From contig DATKMY010000172.1 of the NCBI GenBank assembly GCA_035541655.1, positions 1 through 25,973 of the forward strand: 25,973 bases of DNA, in the 5' to 3' direction. The notes below the pieces were generated by a model, which had not been told where the DNA came from, searched no databases, and saw only the letters and a program-made list of their open reading frames with translations. The stretch is from CAIWHR01 sp035541655 (GTDB taxonomy: Bacteria; Pseudomonadota; Gammaproteobacteria; Burkholderiales; Casimicrobiaceae). Positions within the stretch are counted from its first letter, which is position 1; every line of letters begins with the position of its first letter. Positions 1-7,905 of the stretch are shown in pieces. The position numbers and the translations under genes are program-made.

Positions 1-1047
1 CAGTTCCATCCGACCGGCGTGGCCGGCGCCGGCGTGCTGATCACCGAGGGCGTGCGGGGCGAGGGCGGGATCCTGCTCAATTGCAACGGCGAGCGCTTCA
101 TGGAGCGCTATGCGCCGAACCTGAAGGATCTCGCCTCCCGCGACGTCGTCAGCCGCTCGATGGACCAGGAAATCAAGGAAGGTCGGGGCTGCGGTCCGAA
201 CAAGGACCACGTGATGCTCAAGCTCGATCATCTCGGGCCCGAGGTGATCATGAAGCGGCTGCCGTCGATCCACGAGATCGCGCTCAAGTTCGCGAACGTC
301 GATTGCACGCGCGAGCCGATTCCGGTCGTCCCCACGATCCACTATCAGATGGGTGGCGTGCCGACCAACATCCACGGGCAGGTGGTGGCGCCGAAGGACG
401 GCGACTACAAGGCGGTAATCGAGGGTCTCTACGCGGTGGGCGAGTGCTCGTGCGTCTCGGTCCACGGCGCGAACCGGCTCGGGACGAATTCGCTCACCGA
501 TCTGATCGTGTTCGGGCGGTCGGCCGGCAATTTCATCGTCGATCGGAAGCTCGCCGCGAACCCGCACAAGACGCTGCCGGCAGACGCCGGCGACGCGACG
601 CGCGCTCGCCTCGCGCGCCTCGACGGTGCCGGCTCCGGAGAATCGGTGCCGGACATCGCCCAGGACTTGCGTCGGACGATGCAGGCGCACTGCGGAGTCT
701 TCCGCAACCAGGAGCTTCTCGCCGAGGGCGTGCGCAAGGTGCTGGAGCTCGAGGCCCGCGTGCAGCGGACGGCGATCAAGGATCACAGCAGGACGTTCAA
801 CACCGCGCGCGTCGAGGCGCTCGAGCTCGATAATCTGATCGAGACGGCGAAAGCGACGATCGTGTCGGCCGAGGCGCGGCGCGAGTCGCGCGGCGCGCAG
901 GCGCGCAGCGACTACCCGAACCGCGACGACGTCAACTGGCTCAAGCATTCGCTGTGGTACCGCGACGGCAACCGCCTCGGCTACAAGCCGGTCAATCTCG
1001 CGCCGCTCACGGTCGAGGCGTTCCCGCCGAAGGTTCGCACCTACTGA
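1..1047 (+). CDS. sdhA: Succinate dehydrogenase flavoprotein subunit, C-terminal part (5' end outside window)
   Basis: SdhA is the FAD-bearing catalytic subunit of respiratory complex II. It oxidises succinate to fumarate on the cytoplasmic face of the inner membrane and passes electrons to SdhB. The frame is open from base 1, and 348 residues remain of a protein that is normally about 590. The retained part starts at QFHPTG and includes the TEGVRGEGG active-site loop, GERFMERYAP, the HYQMGGVPT segment, the FAD-contacting SVHGANRLG motif and the usual end FPPKVRTY. It can be aligned with Escherichia coli SdhA from memory over its whole length. The N-terminal FAD-binding fold and the histidine that carries FAD lie upstream of the window, where sdhC and sdhD would also be expected. 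sdhB follows after 27 bases, so the two genes are almost certainly cotranscribed. Confidence 0.98.
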   Translation, partial: QFHPTGVAGAGVLITEGVRGEGGILLNCNGERFMERYAPNLKDLASRDVVSRSMDQEIKEGRGCGPNKDHVMLKLDHLGPEVIMKRLPSIHEIALKFANVDCTREPIPVVPTIHYQMGGVPTNIHGQVVAPKDGDYKAVIEGLYAVGECSCVSVHGANRLGTNSLTDLIVFGRSAGNFIVDRKLAANPHKTLPADAGDATRARLARLDGAGSGESVPDIAQDLRRTMQAHCGVFRNQELLAEGVRKVLELEARVQRTAIKDHSRTFNTARVEALELDNLIETAKATIVSAEARRESRGAQARSDYPNRDDVNWLKHSLWYRDGNRLGYKPVNLAPLTVEAFPPKVRTY

Positions 1048-1074
1048 TCGCTCATCCGGAATCGGACTCCGTCG

Positions 1075-1770
1075 ATGAAATTCCGCGTCTACCGCTTTGA
1101 TCCCGAGAAGGACCAGAAGCCCTATCTGCAGGACTACGACGTCCAGCTCGACCCGCACGACCGGATGCTCCTCGACGCGCTGATACGCCTCAAAGCCGTC
1201 GACGACACGCTGTCGTTCCGCAGGAGCTGCCGCGAGGGCGTGTGCGGATCCGACGCGATGAACATCAACGGCAAGAACGGCCTCGCGTGCATCACGAACC
1301 TGCGCGACGTGAAGGAGCCGGTCACGCTGCGGCCGCTCCCCGGGCTGCCGGTGATCCGCGACCTGATCGTGGACATGAGCCAGTTCTTCAAGCAATACCA
1401 CTCGATCAAGCCCTACCTCGTCAACGACACGCCGCCGCCCGAGAAGGAGCGGCTGCAGTCGCCCGAGGACCGCGAGGAGCTCGACGGGCTCTACGAGTGC
1501 ATCCTCTGCGCGTGCTGTTCGACTGCGTGCCCGTCGTTCTGGTGGAACCCCGACAAGTTCGTCGGGCCGGCGGGGCTCCTCGCCGCGTACCGTTTCATCG
1601 CCGATTCGCGCGATCAGGCGACGAGCGAGCGCCTCGACAACCTTCACGATCCGTACCGGCTGTTCCGCTGCCACACGATCATGAACTGCGTCGACGTGTG
1701 TCCCAAGGGCCTCAACCCGACGAAGGCGATCGGCAGCATCAAGGAAATCATGCTGAAACGCGCGGTCTGA
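1075..1770 (+). CDS. sdhB: Succinate dehydrogenase iron-sulfur subunit
   Basis: SdhB carries three iron-sulfur clusters that relay electrons from SdhA to quinone at the membrane anchor. The 231 residues match the usual length of about 235. The N-terminal ferredoxin-like domain has SCREGVCGSD, with C52, C57 and D60, followed by C72, which is the [2Fe-2S] site. The C-terminal domain has CILCACCSTACP (C142, C145, C148, C152) and CHTIMNCVDVCPKG (C199, C205, C209), the ligand set for the [4Fe-4S] and [3Fe-4S] clusters. The tryptophans after CP (W156, W157) fit the quinone-site region. The ATG start gives the normal MKFRVYRFDP beginning. The gene sits between sdhA and sdhE in the expected order. 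Confidence 0.98.
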   Translation: MKFRVYRFDPEKDQKPYLQDYDVQLDPHDRMLLDALIRLKAVDDTLSFRRSCREGVCGSDAMNINGKNGLACITNLRDVKEPVTLRPLPGLPVIRDLIVDMSQFFKQYHSIKPYLVNDTPPPEKERLQSPEDREELDGLYECILCACCSTACPSFWWNPDKFVGPAGLLAAYRFIADSRDQATSERLDNLHDPYRLFRCHTIMNCVDVCPKGLNPTKAIGSIKEIMLKRAV

Positions 1771-1804
1771 CGCGGAGGGCCCCCGACCTCGACGACGAAC
1801 GCCC

Positions 1805-2044
1805 ATGGACCCGACCGAACTCGCCCGCCTGCGCTGGCGCTGCCGGCGGGGCCTCCTCGAGAACGACCTGATCCTCGAGCGCTTCATGGAGGCTCGCGGG
1901 TCGCGGTTGAGCGACGAGGAGATAGCAGGCCTCGACCGGTTGCTCCGCCTCCCGGACAGCGAGCTGTGGGACCTGCTCGCGGGACGCGCGGAGCCCGACG
2001 ACGCGGCACTCACCCCGCTGGTCGCGGCTCTGCGAGCGGCATGA
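1805..2044 (+). CDS. sdhE: FAD assembly factor SdhE (YgfY/CptB family)
   Basis: SdhE is a small soluble helical protein that promotes covalent attachment of FAD to SdhA. The 79-residue length is typical. The family signature RGxxE is present as R15-G16-L17-L18-E19 (RGLLE), and the segments LRWRCRRG, FMEARGS and ELWDLLAG resemble the family helices. It starts at an ATG 34 bases after the sdhB stop. The placement right after sdhB supports its role in maturing the succinate dehydrogenase made by the same operon. In enterobacteria it was once annotated as an antitoxin (CptB), which is a less likely reading here. Confidence 0.93.
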   Translation: MDPTELARLRWRCRRGLLENDLILERFMEARGSRLSDEEIAGLDRLLRLPDSELWDLLAGRAEPDDAALTPLVAALRAA

Positions 2045-2077
2045 GCCGGGCACTACGAGAACCGCAGAGGCCCCGCT

Positions 2078-2179
2078 ATGGCCCGAAGATCCGCAAAAAA
2101 AGCAGAAGGAGGACAAAATCGGCCGGCGCTATCGCTGCCGGGCGAAGAGGTGGCAACAGCCCTAAATCGGATGGAGTGA
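2078..2179 (+). other. 33-codon open frame with an orphan Shine-Dalgarno inside, upstream of gltA (coding status doubtful)
   Basis: An ATG at 2078 opens a 33-codon frame that stops at 2177-2179, six bases before the gltA start. The predicted peptide begins MARRSAKKAEGG and has no recognisable domain. No good ribosome binding site precedes this ATG. Inside the frame, at 2106-2112, is a perfect AAGGAGG, yet no ATG, GTG or TTG follows it at a normal distance; the triplet five bases on from the following A-rich run is ATC. The local A-rich patch (about 2088-2119) differs from the GC-rich surroundings. This could be a regulatory leader, a remnant of a lost start, or chance. Confidence 0.2.
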
Positions 2180-2185
2180 GACATC

Positions 2186-3490
2186 ATGAACGAACGTACA
2201 GCCAGCCTCACCTTCTCGGACGGTTCGCCGAGCGTCACGTTTCCGATCCTGCAAGGGAGCGTCGGGCCCGACGTGATCGACATCCGCACGCTCTACGCGA
2301 AGACCGGGAAGTTCACCTACGATCCGGGATTCCTGTCGACCGCCGCGTGCAATTCTGCGATCACCTACATCGACGGCGACAAGGGCGAGCTTCTCTATCG
2401 CGGCTATGCGATCGAGGAGCTCGCAGTCAGGTGCAACTTCATGGAGGTCTGCCACCTGCTGCTCTACGGCGACCTGCCGAACGTGGCGCAGTACAAGGAC
2501 TTCGCGGGCCGAGTGACCAAGCACACGATGGTCAACGAGCAGATGCAGTTCTTCATGCGCGGCTTCCGGCGCGACGCGCACCCGATGGCCGTGCTGACGG
2601 GGCTCGTCGGCGCGCTTTCCGCGTTCTATCCGGATTCGATCAACCTGCACGACGCGCACCAGCGCGACATCTCGGCGATCCGCCTGATCGCGAAGCTGCC
2701 GACGCTCGTGGGCATGGCCTACAAGTACTCGGTCGGCCAGCCGTACATGTATCCGCGCAACGACCTCTCGTACGCGGCCAACTTCATGCGGATGATGTTC
2801 GCGACGCCGTGCGAGGACTATGTGCCGAGCGACGTGCTGGTTCGCGCGCTCGACCGCATCTTCATCCTCCACGCCGACCACGAGCAGAACGCGTCGACGT
2901 CCACGGTGCGTCTGTGCGCGTCGTCGGGGACGAATCCGTTCGCGGCGATCGCCGCGGGCGTTGCCTGCCTGTGGGGACCCGCGCACGGCGGCGCCAACGA
3001 GGCCTGCCTCAACATGCTGGGCCAGATCCAGGCGATGGGCGGCGTGGCGAAGATCGGCGAGTTCATCGCGAAGGTCAAGGACAAGAATTCCGGCGTCAAG
3101 CTGATGGGCTTCGGCCACCGCGTGTACAAGAACTACGACCCGCGCGCGAAGCTGATGCGCGAGACCTGCTACGAGGTGCTCGTCGACACCGGAGTCGGCG
3201 ACGACCCGCTGTTCAAGCTCGCGATGGCGCTCGAGAAGATCGCCCTCGAAGACGACTACTTCGTCACGCGCAAGCTCTACCCGAACGTGGACTTCTACTC
3301 CGGGATCGTGCAGAAGGCGATCGGCATCCCGGTGCCGCTGTTCACGGCGATCTTCGCACTCGCGCGCACCGTCGGCTGGATCGCTCAGCTCAACGAGATG
3401 ATCGCCGATCCGGAGTACAAGATCGGACGGCCGCGCCAGCTCTTCACCGGCGCGACCCGCCGCTCGGTGAAGCCGGTTGCGCAGAGATGA
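2186..3490 (+). CDS. gltA: Citrate synthase, type II (hexameric, Gram-negative form)
   Basis: Citrate synthase condenses acetyl-CoA with oxaloacetate and commits carbon to the TCA cycle. The 434 residues fit the larger Gram-negative type (E. coli has 427). Catalytic residues fall where expected by alignment to E. coli GltA: H267 in GPAHGG, H311 in GFGHRVYKNYDPRA and D369 in NVDFYSG. HADHEQNAS at about residue 229 and the end RPRQLFTG are also family hallmarks. The E. coli enzyme is allosterically inhibited by NADH; the same may hold here but cannot be read directly. The ATG has a GGAG about nine bases upstream (2173-2176). The gene follows sdhE by 141 bases and precedes sucA, which places the entry step of the cycle next to two later ones. 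Confidence 0.98.
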   Translation: MNERTASLTFSDGSPSVTFPILQGSVGPDVIDIRTLYAKTGKFTYDPGFLSTAACNSAITYIDGDKGELLYRGYAIEELAVRCNFMEVCHLLLYGDLPNVAQYKDFAGRVTKHTMVNEQMQFFMRGFRRDAHPMAVLTGLVGALSAFYPDSINLHDAHQRDISAIRLIAKLPTLVGMAYKYSVGQPYMYPRNDLSYAANFMRMMFATPCEDYVPSDVLVRALDRIFILHADHEQNASTSTVRLCASSGTNPFAAIAAGVACLWGPAHGGANEACLNMLGQIQAMGGVAKIGEFIAKVKDKNSGVKLMGFGHRVYKNYDPRAKLMRETCYEVLVDTGVGDDPLFKLAMALEKIALEDDYFVTRKLYPNVDFYSGIVQKAIGIPVPLFTAIFALARTVGWIAQLNEMIADPEYKIGRPRQLFTGATRRSVKPVAQR

Positions 3491-3505
3491 GCTTCGGCGG
3501 GCGCG

Positions 3506-3528
3506 GGCGGGGTCCCGGGCACCCCGCC
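3506..3528 (+). other. GC-rich hairpin 1 between gltA and sucA
   Basis: An 8-base perfect inverted repeat, GGCGGGGT at 3506-3513 and ACCCCGCC at 3521-3528, flanks a 7-base loop. It begins 16 bases after the gltA stop. No T-run follows, so it does not fit a classical intrinsic terminator. It may stabilise the gltA end of the message, slow polymerase, or attract a processing enzyme. Confidence 0.55.
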
Positions 3529-3530
3529 GT

Positions 3531-3555
3531 GGCCGGAGCGGCCGGCGCTCCGGTC
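3531..3555 (+). other. GC-rich hairpin 2 between gltA and sucA
   Basis: CCGGAGC at 3533-3539 pairs with GCTCCGG at 3547-3553. The stem extends to nine pairs outward (3531-3555, with one G-T pair) and by one further pair inward (3540 with 3546), leaving a 5-base loop. It starts three bases after hairpin 1 and ends 34 bases before the sucA ATG. There is no T-run. Confidence 0.55.
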
Positions 3556-3589
3556 GCAGCAGTCCGATCGCGACGGTAAGGATCGACCC

Positions 3590-6430
3590 ATGAGCATCCT
3601 GCAGGAATTCGGTGCTTCGAGCACGCTGTTCGGGGGCAACGCCCCGTTCATCGAGGAGCAATACGAGCGCTATCTGTCCGATCCGTCGGCGGTGAGTGCC
3701 GATTGGCGCGCGTACTTCGACTCTCTGCGCGACGGTGCGGCCGACGTCGCGCACGGTCCGGTGATCGACTCGTTCATCCGCCTCGCGAAGCATCGCAAGG
3801 TCGCGGGCGCGATGGTCGACGAGACCACGATGCACAAGCAGGTGCAGGTGCTTCAGCTCATCAGCAAGTTCAGGACGCTCGGCATGTTCAATGCCGACCT
3901 CGATCCGCTGCAGCGGCAGGAGAAGCCCTACATCGCCGACCTGGATCTCGCCACCTACAAGTTCACCAACGCCGATCTCGAGACGGAGTTCGACGTTGGC
4001 TCGTTCAAGGGCGGAACGCAGCGGATGCGCCTGCGCGACCTCGTTGCGGCGCTCAAGGATACCTACTGCCGGACGCTCGGCGCGCAGTACATGTACATCC
4101 TCGAGACCGCGCCGAAGCGCTTCATCCAGAGCAGTCTTGAGCCGATCCACTCGAAGCCCAAGTACACGGTCGAGCAGCAGCGCCACATCCTCGAGCGGCT
4201 GACGGCCGCCGAGACGCTCGAGCGCTATCTGCACACCAAGTACGTCGGCCAGAAACGCTTCTCGGGCGAAGGCGGGCTCACGATGATTCCGATGCTCGAC
4301 CACCTGATCATGCGGGCGGGCACCGCCGGCATCCAGGAGATGGTGATCGGGATGGCGCACCGGGGACGGCTCAACGTGCTCGTCAACACGCTGGGCAAGA
4401 TGCCGGCGGACCTCTTCCTCGAATTCGAGGGCAAGACTGCGCAGGAGCTCGCCGCCGGCGACGTCAAGTATCACCAGGGCTTCTCCTCGGACGTGGTCAC
4501 GCCGGGCGGACCGATGCATCTCACGCTCGCGTTCAATCCGTCGCATCTCGAGATCGTCGATCCGGTCGTCGAGGGCTCGGTGCGTGCGCGCCAGCATCGG
4601 CGCGGTGATGCGAAGGGCGATCAGGTGCTGCCGGTGCTGATTCACGGCGACGCCGCGGTCGCCGGTCAGGGCATCCTGCAGGAAGTCCTGAACATGGCGC
4701 AGACGCGCGGGTTCTATACGGGCGGCACGATCCACATCGTCATCAACAACCAGATCGGGTTCACCACCTCGGACCCGCGCGATACCCGCGGCACGCTCTA
4801 CTGCACCGACATCGCGAAAATGGCGGAAGCACCGATCCTGCACGTGAACGGCGACGATCCCGAGGTGTGCCTGCTCGCGATCGAGATCGCGATGGATTAC
4901 CGCCAGCAGTTCCATCGCGACGTCTTCATCGACCTGGTCTGTTTCCGCCGCCTCGGCCACAACGAGGCCGACGAGCCGATGGTCACGCAGCCGCTGATGT
5001 ACAAGAAGATCAACCAGCATCCGGGCACGCGCAAGCTGTACGCGGACCAGCTGGTCGCCGCGGGCGTCGTAAAGGCCGAAGAGCCCGGCGCGATGATCGC
5101 GACCTATCGCAACGCGATGGACAAGGGCCTGCACACGAACACGACGATCCTGTCGAACTACAAGCCGCCGCACACGATCGACTGGACGCCGTTCGTCGAT
5201 CCGGGCGACTGGCGCAAGCCCTACGACGCGAAGGTGCCGCTCAAGACGCTGAAGGCGCTGTCGAAACGGCTCGCCGAGATTCCGGAAGCCTTCAAGCTGC
5301 ATCCGCGAGTCGAGCGCGTGATCGCCGATCGCCGCGCGATGGGCGAGGGCAAGATGCCGCTCGACTGGGGGATGGGCGAGACGCTCGCCTACGCGACGCT
5401 GCTCAACGGCGGCTACGGCGTGCGCCTCTCCGGTCAGGATGTGGGCCGCGGCACGTTCTCGCACCGCCACTCGGTGCTCCACGACCAGAATCGCGAGAAG
5501 TGGGACTCCGGGACGTGGATTCCGCTCCAGCACGTGAAGGACGGACAGCCGGACTTCGAGGTGATCGACTCGGTGCTCACCGAAAACGCCGTCCTCGGCT
5601 TCGAATACGGCTACACGACGTCCGACCCGCTGCGCCTCGTGATCTGGGAGGCGCAGTTCGGCGACTTCGCGAACGGCGCGCAGGTCGTGATCGACCAGTT
5701 CATCGCGTCCGGAGAGGCGAAATGGGGACGCATTTGCGGCCTCGTGATGCTGCTGCCGCACGGCTACGAAGGGCAGGGGCCCGAGCACTCGTCGGCGCGC
5801 CCCGAGCGCTACCTGCAGCTCTGCGCCGAGCACAACATGCAGGTCTGCGTACCGTCGACTCCCGCGCAGATCTACCACCTGCTGCGCCGGCAGATGCTTC
5901 GCCCGTATCGGCGGCCGCTGATCGTGATCAGCCCGAAGAGCCTGCTGCGACACAAGGAAGCGGTTTCCACGCTGGACGAGCTCGCCGACGGGCGCTTCCA
6001 GAACGTGATCGGCGAGACGGAGAAGCTCGCCGCCGAAAAGGTGCGGCGCGTCGTAGCGTGCAGCGGAAAGGTCTACTACGAGTTGCTCGCGCATCGCCGC
6101 GACCGGGCGATGACCGACGTCGCGATCATCCGCCTCGAGCAGCAGTACCCGTTTCCGCACGAGGAGTTCACTGCGGCGATCGCGCAGTTCGCGAACGCAC
6201 GCGAGGTCGTCTGGTGCCAGGAAGAACCGCAGAACCAGGGTGCGTGGTATCGGCTGCGCGAATACTTCCGCGCCGACGCGCTGCCGGGGCAGACCGTCGC
6301 CTATGCGGGGCGGCCCGTGTCGGCGTCGACCGCGGTCGGCTACATGTCGAAGCACATGGCGCAGCAACAACAACTCATCGAGGACGCGTTCGCAGCGAAG
6401 CTGAGCGATGGCGAGCGGGTCCAAACCTGA
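3590..6430 (+). CDS. sucA: 2-oxoglutarate dehydrogenase E1 component (thiamine diphosphate-dependent)
   Basis: SucA decarboxylates 2-oxoglutarate using thiamine diphosphate and transfers the succinyl group to the lipoyl arm of SucB. It has 946 residues; E. coli SucA has 933. The N-terminus (FGASSTLFGGNAPFIEEQYERY) is the segment known in this family to contact the E2 core. H257 lies in GMAHRGRLNVLVNT, a conserved active-site element. The thiamine diphosphate/Mg region follows, with HVNGDDPEVC, then FRRLGHNEADEP at about residues 450-461. The C-terminal transketolase-like half has SHRHSVLHDQ, FEYGYTTSDP, LLPHGYEGQGPEHSSAR and WCQEEPQNQGAW. The start gives the normal MSILQEFG. sucB begins 13 bases after the stop, and its possible upstream start would overlap this gene. 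Confidence 0.98.
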   Translation: MSILQEFGASSTLFGGNAPFIEEQYERYLSDPSAVSADWRAYFDSLRDGAADVAHGPVIDSFIRLAKHRKVAGAMVDETTMHKQVQVLQLISKFRTLGMFNADLDPLQRQEKPYIADLDLATYKFTNADLETEFDVGSFKGGTQRMRLRDLVAALKDTYCRTLGAQYMYILETAPKRFIQSSLEPIHSKPKYTVEQQRHILERLTAAETLERYLHTKYVGQKRFSGEGGLTMIPMLDHLIMRAGTAGIQEMVIGMAHRGRLNVLVNTLGKMPADLFLEFEGKTAQELAAGDVKYHQGFSSDVVTPGGPMHLTLAFNPSHLEIVDPVVEGSVRARQHRRGDAKGDQVLPVLIHGDAAVAGQGILQEVLNMAQTRGFYTGGTIHIVINNQIGFTTSDPRDTRGTLYCTDIAKMAEAPILHVNGDDPEVCLLAIEIAMDYRQQFHRDVFIDLVCFRRLGHNEADEPMVTQPLMYKKINQHPGTRKLYADQLVAAGVVKAEEPGAMIATYRNAMDKGLHTNTTILSNYKPPHTIDWTPFVDPGDWRKPYDAKVPLKTLKALSKRLAEIPEAFKLHPRVERVIADRRAMGEGKMPLDWGMGETLAYATLLNGGYGVRLSGQDVGRGTFSHRHSVLHDQNREKWDSGTWIPLQHVKDGQPDFEVIDSVLTENAVLGFEYGYTTSDPLRLVIWEAQFGDFANGAQVVIDQFIASGEAKWGRICGLVMLLPHGYEGQGPEHSSARPERYLQLCAEHNMQVCVPSTPAQIYHLLRRQMLRPYRRPLIVISPKSLLRHKEAVSTLDELADGRFQNVIGETEKLAAEKVRRVVACSGKVYYELLAHRRDRAMTDVAIIRLEQQYPFPHEEFTAAIAQFANAREVVWCQEEPQNQGAWYRLREYFRADALPGQTVAYAGRPVSASTAVGYMSKHMAQQQQLIEDAFAAKLSDGERVQT

Positions 6431-6443
6431 AGCGAATCCAGCC

Positions 6444-7709
6444 ATGCGCGTCGAAGTCAAGGTTCCGCAGCTGCCCGAGTCGGTCGCCGAGGCAACGCTC
6501 GTCAACTGGCACAAGAAGCTCGGCGAAGCCGTCGCACGCGACGAGAACCTCGTCGACGTCGAAACCGACAAGGTCGTGCTCGAGCTCCCGGCGCCGGTCG
6601 CCGGCGTGCTGGCAGAGATCCGGAAAGGCGACGGCGCCACCGTCGCGGGCCAGGAAGTGATCGCGGTGCTCGACAGCGACGGGAATGCGGCTGCCGTCGC
6701 CGCGCCCGCGGTTCAGGCTGCACCGCCGCCGGGATCCGCAGCTCCCGCGGTGTCGGCAACCGCACCCGCGAACGTGCAAGCTGCGGCGATGGCGCTCCCC
6801 GCGGCGCGGAAGATGTTGGCGGAAGCGGGCGTGAGCGCTGCCGACGTCGCGGGGACGGGGCGGGGCGGTCGCATCACGAAGGGTGACGTCGCTGCCGCGA
6901 TTGCCACTCCGAAGGCCGACGCAGCGGCACCGGCTGGGCGCGCGCCTGCCGCGTCACCACCCGCGCCGCCACGGAGTTCGGTCGTACCGGCCGGCGTCGC
7001 GCTGTCGCAGCGGCCAGAGCAACGCGTGCCGATGTCGCGGCTGCGCCAGCGTGTCGCCGAGCGCCTCGTCCAGTCGCAGTCGACCGCCGCGATTCTGACG
7101 ACGTTCAACGAGGTCAACATGCAGCCGGTGATCGAGCTGCGCAACAGATACAAGGACAAGTTCGAGAAGGAGTACGGCGTCAAGCTCGGCTTCATGGGCT
7201 TCTTCGTGAAGGCGGCGGTGCACGCGCTCAAGAAGTTTCCGGCGGTGAACGCCTCGATCGACGGCGCCGACATCGTCTATCACGGCTATTTCGACATCGG
7301 GATCGCGGTGGGCAGCCCGCGCGGGCTCGTCGTGCCGATCATCCGCGACGCCGACCAGTTGTCGATCGCGGAGATCGAGGCGCAGATCGCCGACTTCGGC
7401 AAGCGCGCCCAGGACGGCAAGCTCACCGTCGAGGAGCTGACCGGGGGCACGTACACGATCAGCAACGGCGGCGTGTTCGGATCGATGCTGTCGACGCCGA
7501 TCATCAACCCGCCTCAGTCCGCGATTCTCGGTGTGCACGCGACGCGCGATCGCGCCGTCGTCGAGAACGGCCAGGTCGTCGTGCGGCCTATCAACTATCT
7601 CGCCCAGTCTTACGATCACCGGATCATCGACGGCCGCGAAGCGGTGCTGTCACTCGTGGCGATCAAGGAGGCGCTCGAGGACCCGGCGCGCATGCTGCTG
7701 GATCTGTGA
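6444..7709 (+). CDS. sucB: 2-oxoglutarate dehydrogenase E2 component, dihydrolipoyllysine succinyltransferase
   Basis: SucB forms the core of the 2-oxoglutarate dehydrogenase complex and passes the succinyl group from its lipoyl arm to CoA. From the ATG at 6444 the protein has 421 residues (E. coli 405). Domain order is a lipoyl domain at about residues 1-76 with the lipoylated lysine K43 in ETDKVVLE, an Ala/Pro-rich linker, a peripheral-subunit binding domain at about 117-152 (LPAARKMLAEAG to GRITKGDV), a second Ala/Pro linker, and a catalytic domain ending in SYDHRIIDGREAV with H392 and D396. An in-frame ATG at 6408 would add 12 residues and overlap sucA. The 6444 start is preferred because MRVEVKVPQLPES is the normal family beginning. 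The ribosome binding site is weak, which fits translational coupling to sucA. Confidence 0.97.
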   Translation: MRVEVKVPQLPESVAEATLVNWHKKLGEAVARDENLVDVETDKVVLELPAPVAGVLAEIRKGDGATVAGQEVIAVLDSDGNAAAVAAPAVQAAPPPGSAAPAVSATAPANVQAAAMALPAARKMLAEAGVSAADVAGTGRGGRITKGDVAAAIATPKADAAAPAGRAPAASPPAPPRSSVVPAGVALSQRPEQRVPMSRLRQRVAERLVQSQSTAAILTTFNEVNMQPVIELRNRYKDKFEKEYGVKLGFMGFFVKAAVHALKKFPAVNASIDGADIVYHGYFDIGIAVGSPRGLVVPIIRDADQLSIAEIEAQIADFGKRAQDGKLTVEELTGGTYTISNGGVFGSMLSTPIINPPQSAILGVHATRDRAVVENGQVVVRPINYLAQSYDHRIIDGREAVLSLVAIKEALEDPARMLLDL

Positions 7710-7815
7710 CGTCTAGCTGCCACGCCGTATCGATTTCGAGAAGGTGGGGGCCGGAGTTCCGGTTTCCATCGCATAAGGGGAGCGAGCGGGTCGAGGGCGC
7801 GAAGCCGCGCGGCGA

Positions 7816-7852
7816 GGGGGCTAGATAGTACACGCGAGTACGGCGAGCCCCC
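7816..7852 (+). other. Inverted repeat with nested inner repeat, between sucB and lpd
   Basis: GGGGGCT at 7816-7822 is complementary to AGCCCCC at 7846-7852. Inside the 23-base loop, GTAC at 7828-7831 can pair with GTAC at 7838-7841, so a two-tier hairpin is possible. No T-run follows. It lies 54 bases before the lpd start in a 196-base gap that is the longest break within the TCA block. I see no convincing promoter in this gap. Confidence 0.4.
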
Positions 7853-7905
7853 GAGCGAGCGGCGACGAAGCCATCGGGCCGCGCAGCTGCGGGGGGTGGA
7901 ACAGG

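Noticed and set aside
2162..6640. Open frame of 1492 codons on the - strand, antisense to gltA, sucA and the start of sucB
   Set aside because: It mirrors the codon pattern of GC-rich genes on the other strand. The translation is rich in Arg, Val, Leu, His and Asp with no domain, and it crosses three well-recognised genes and their gaps.
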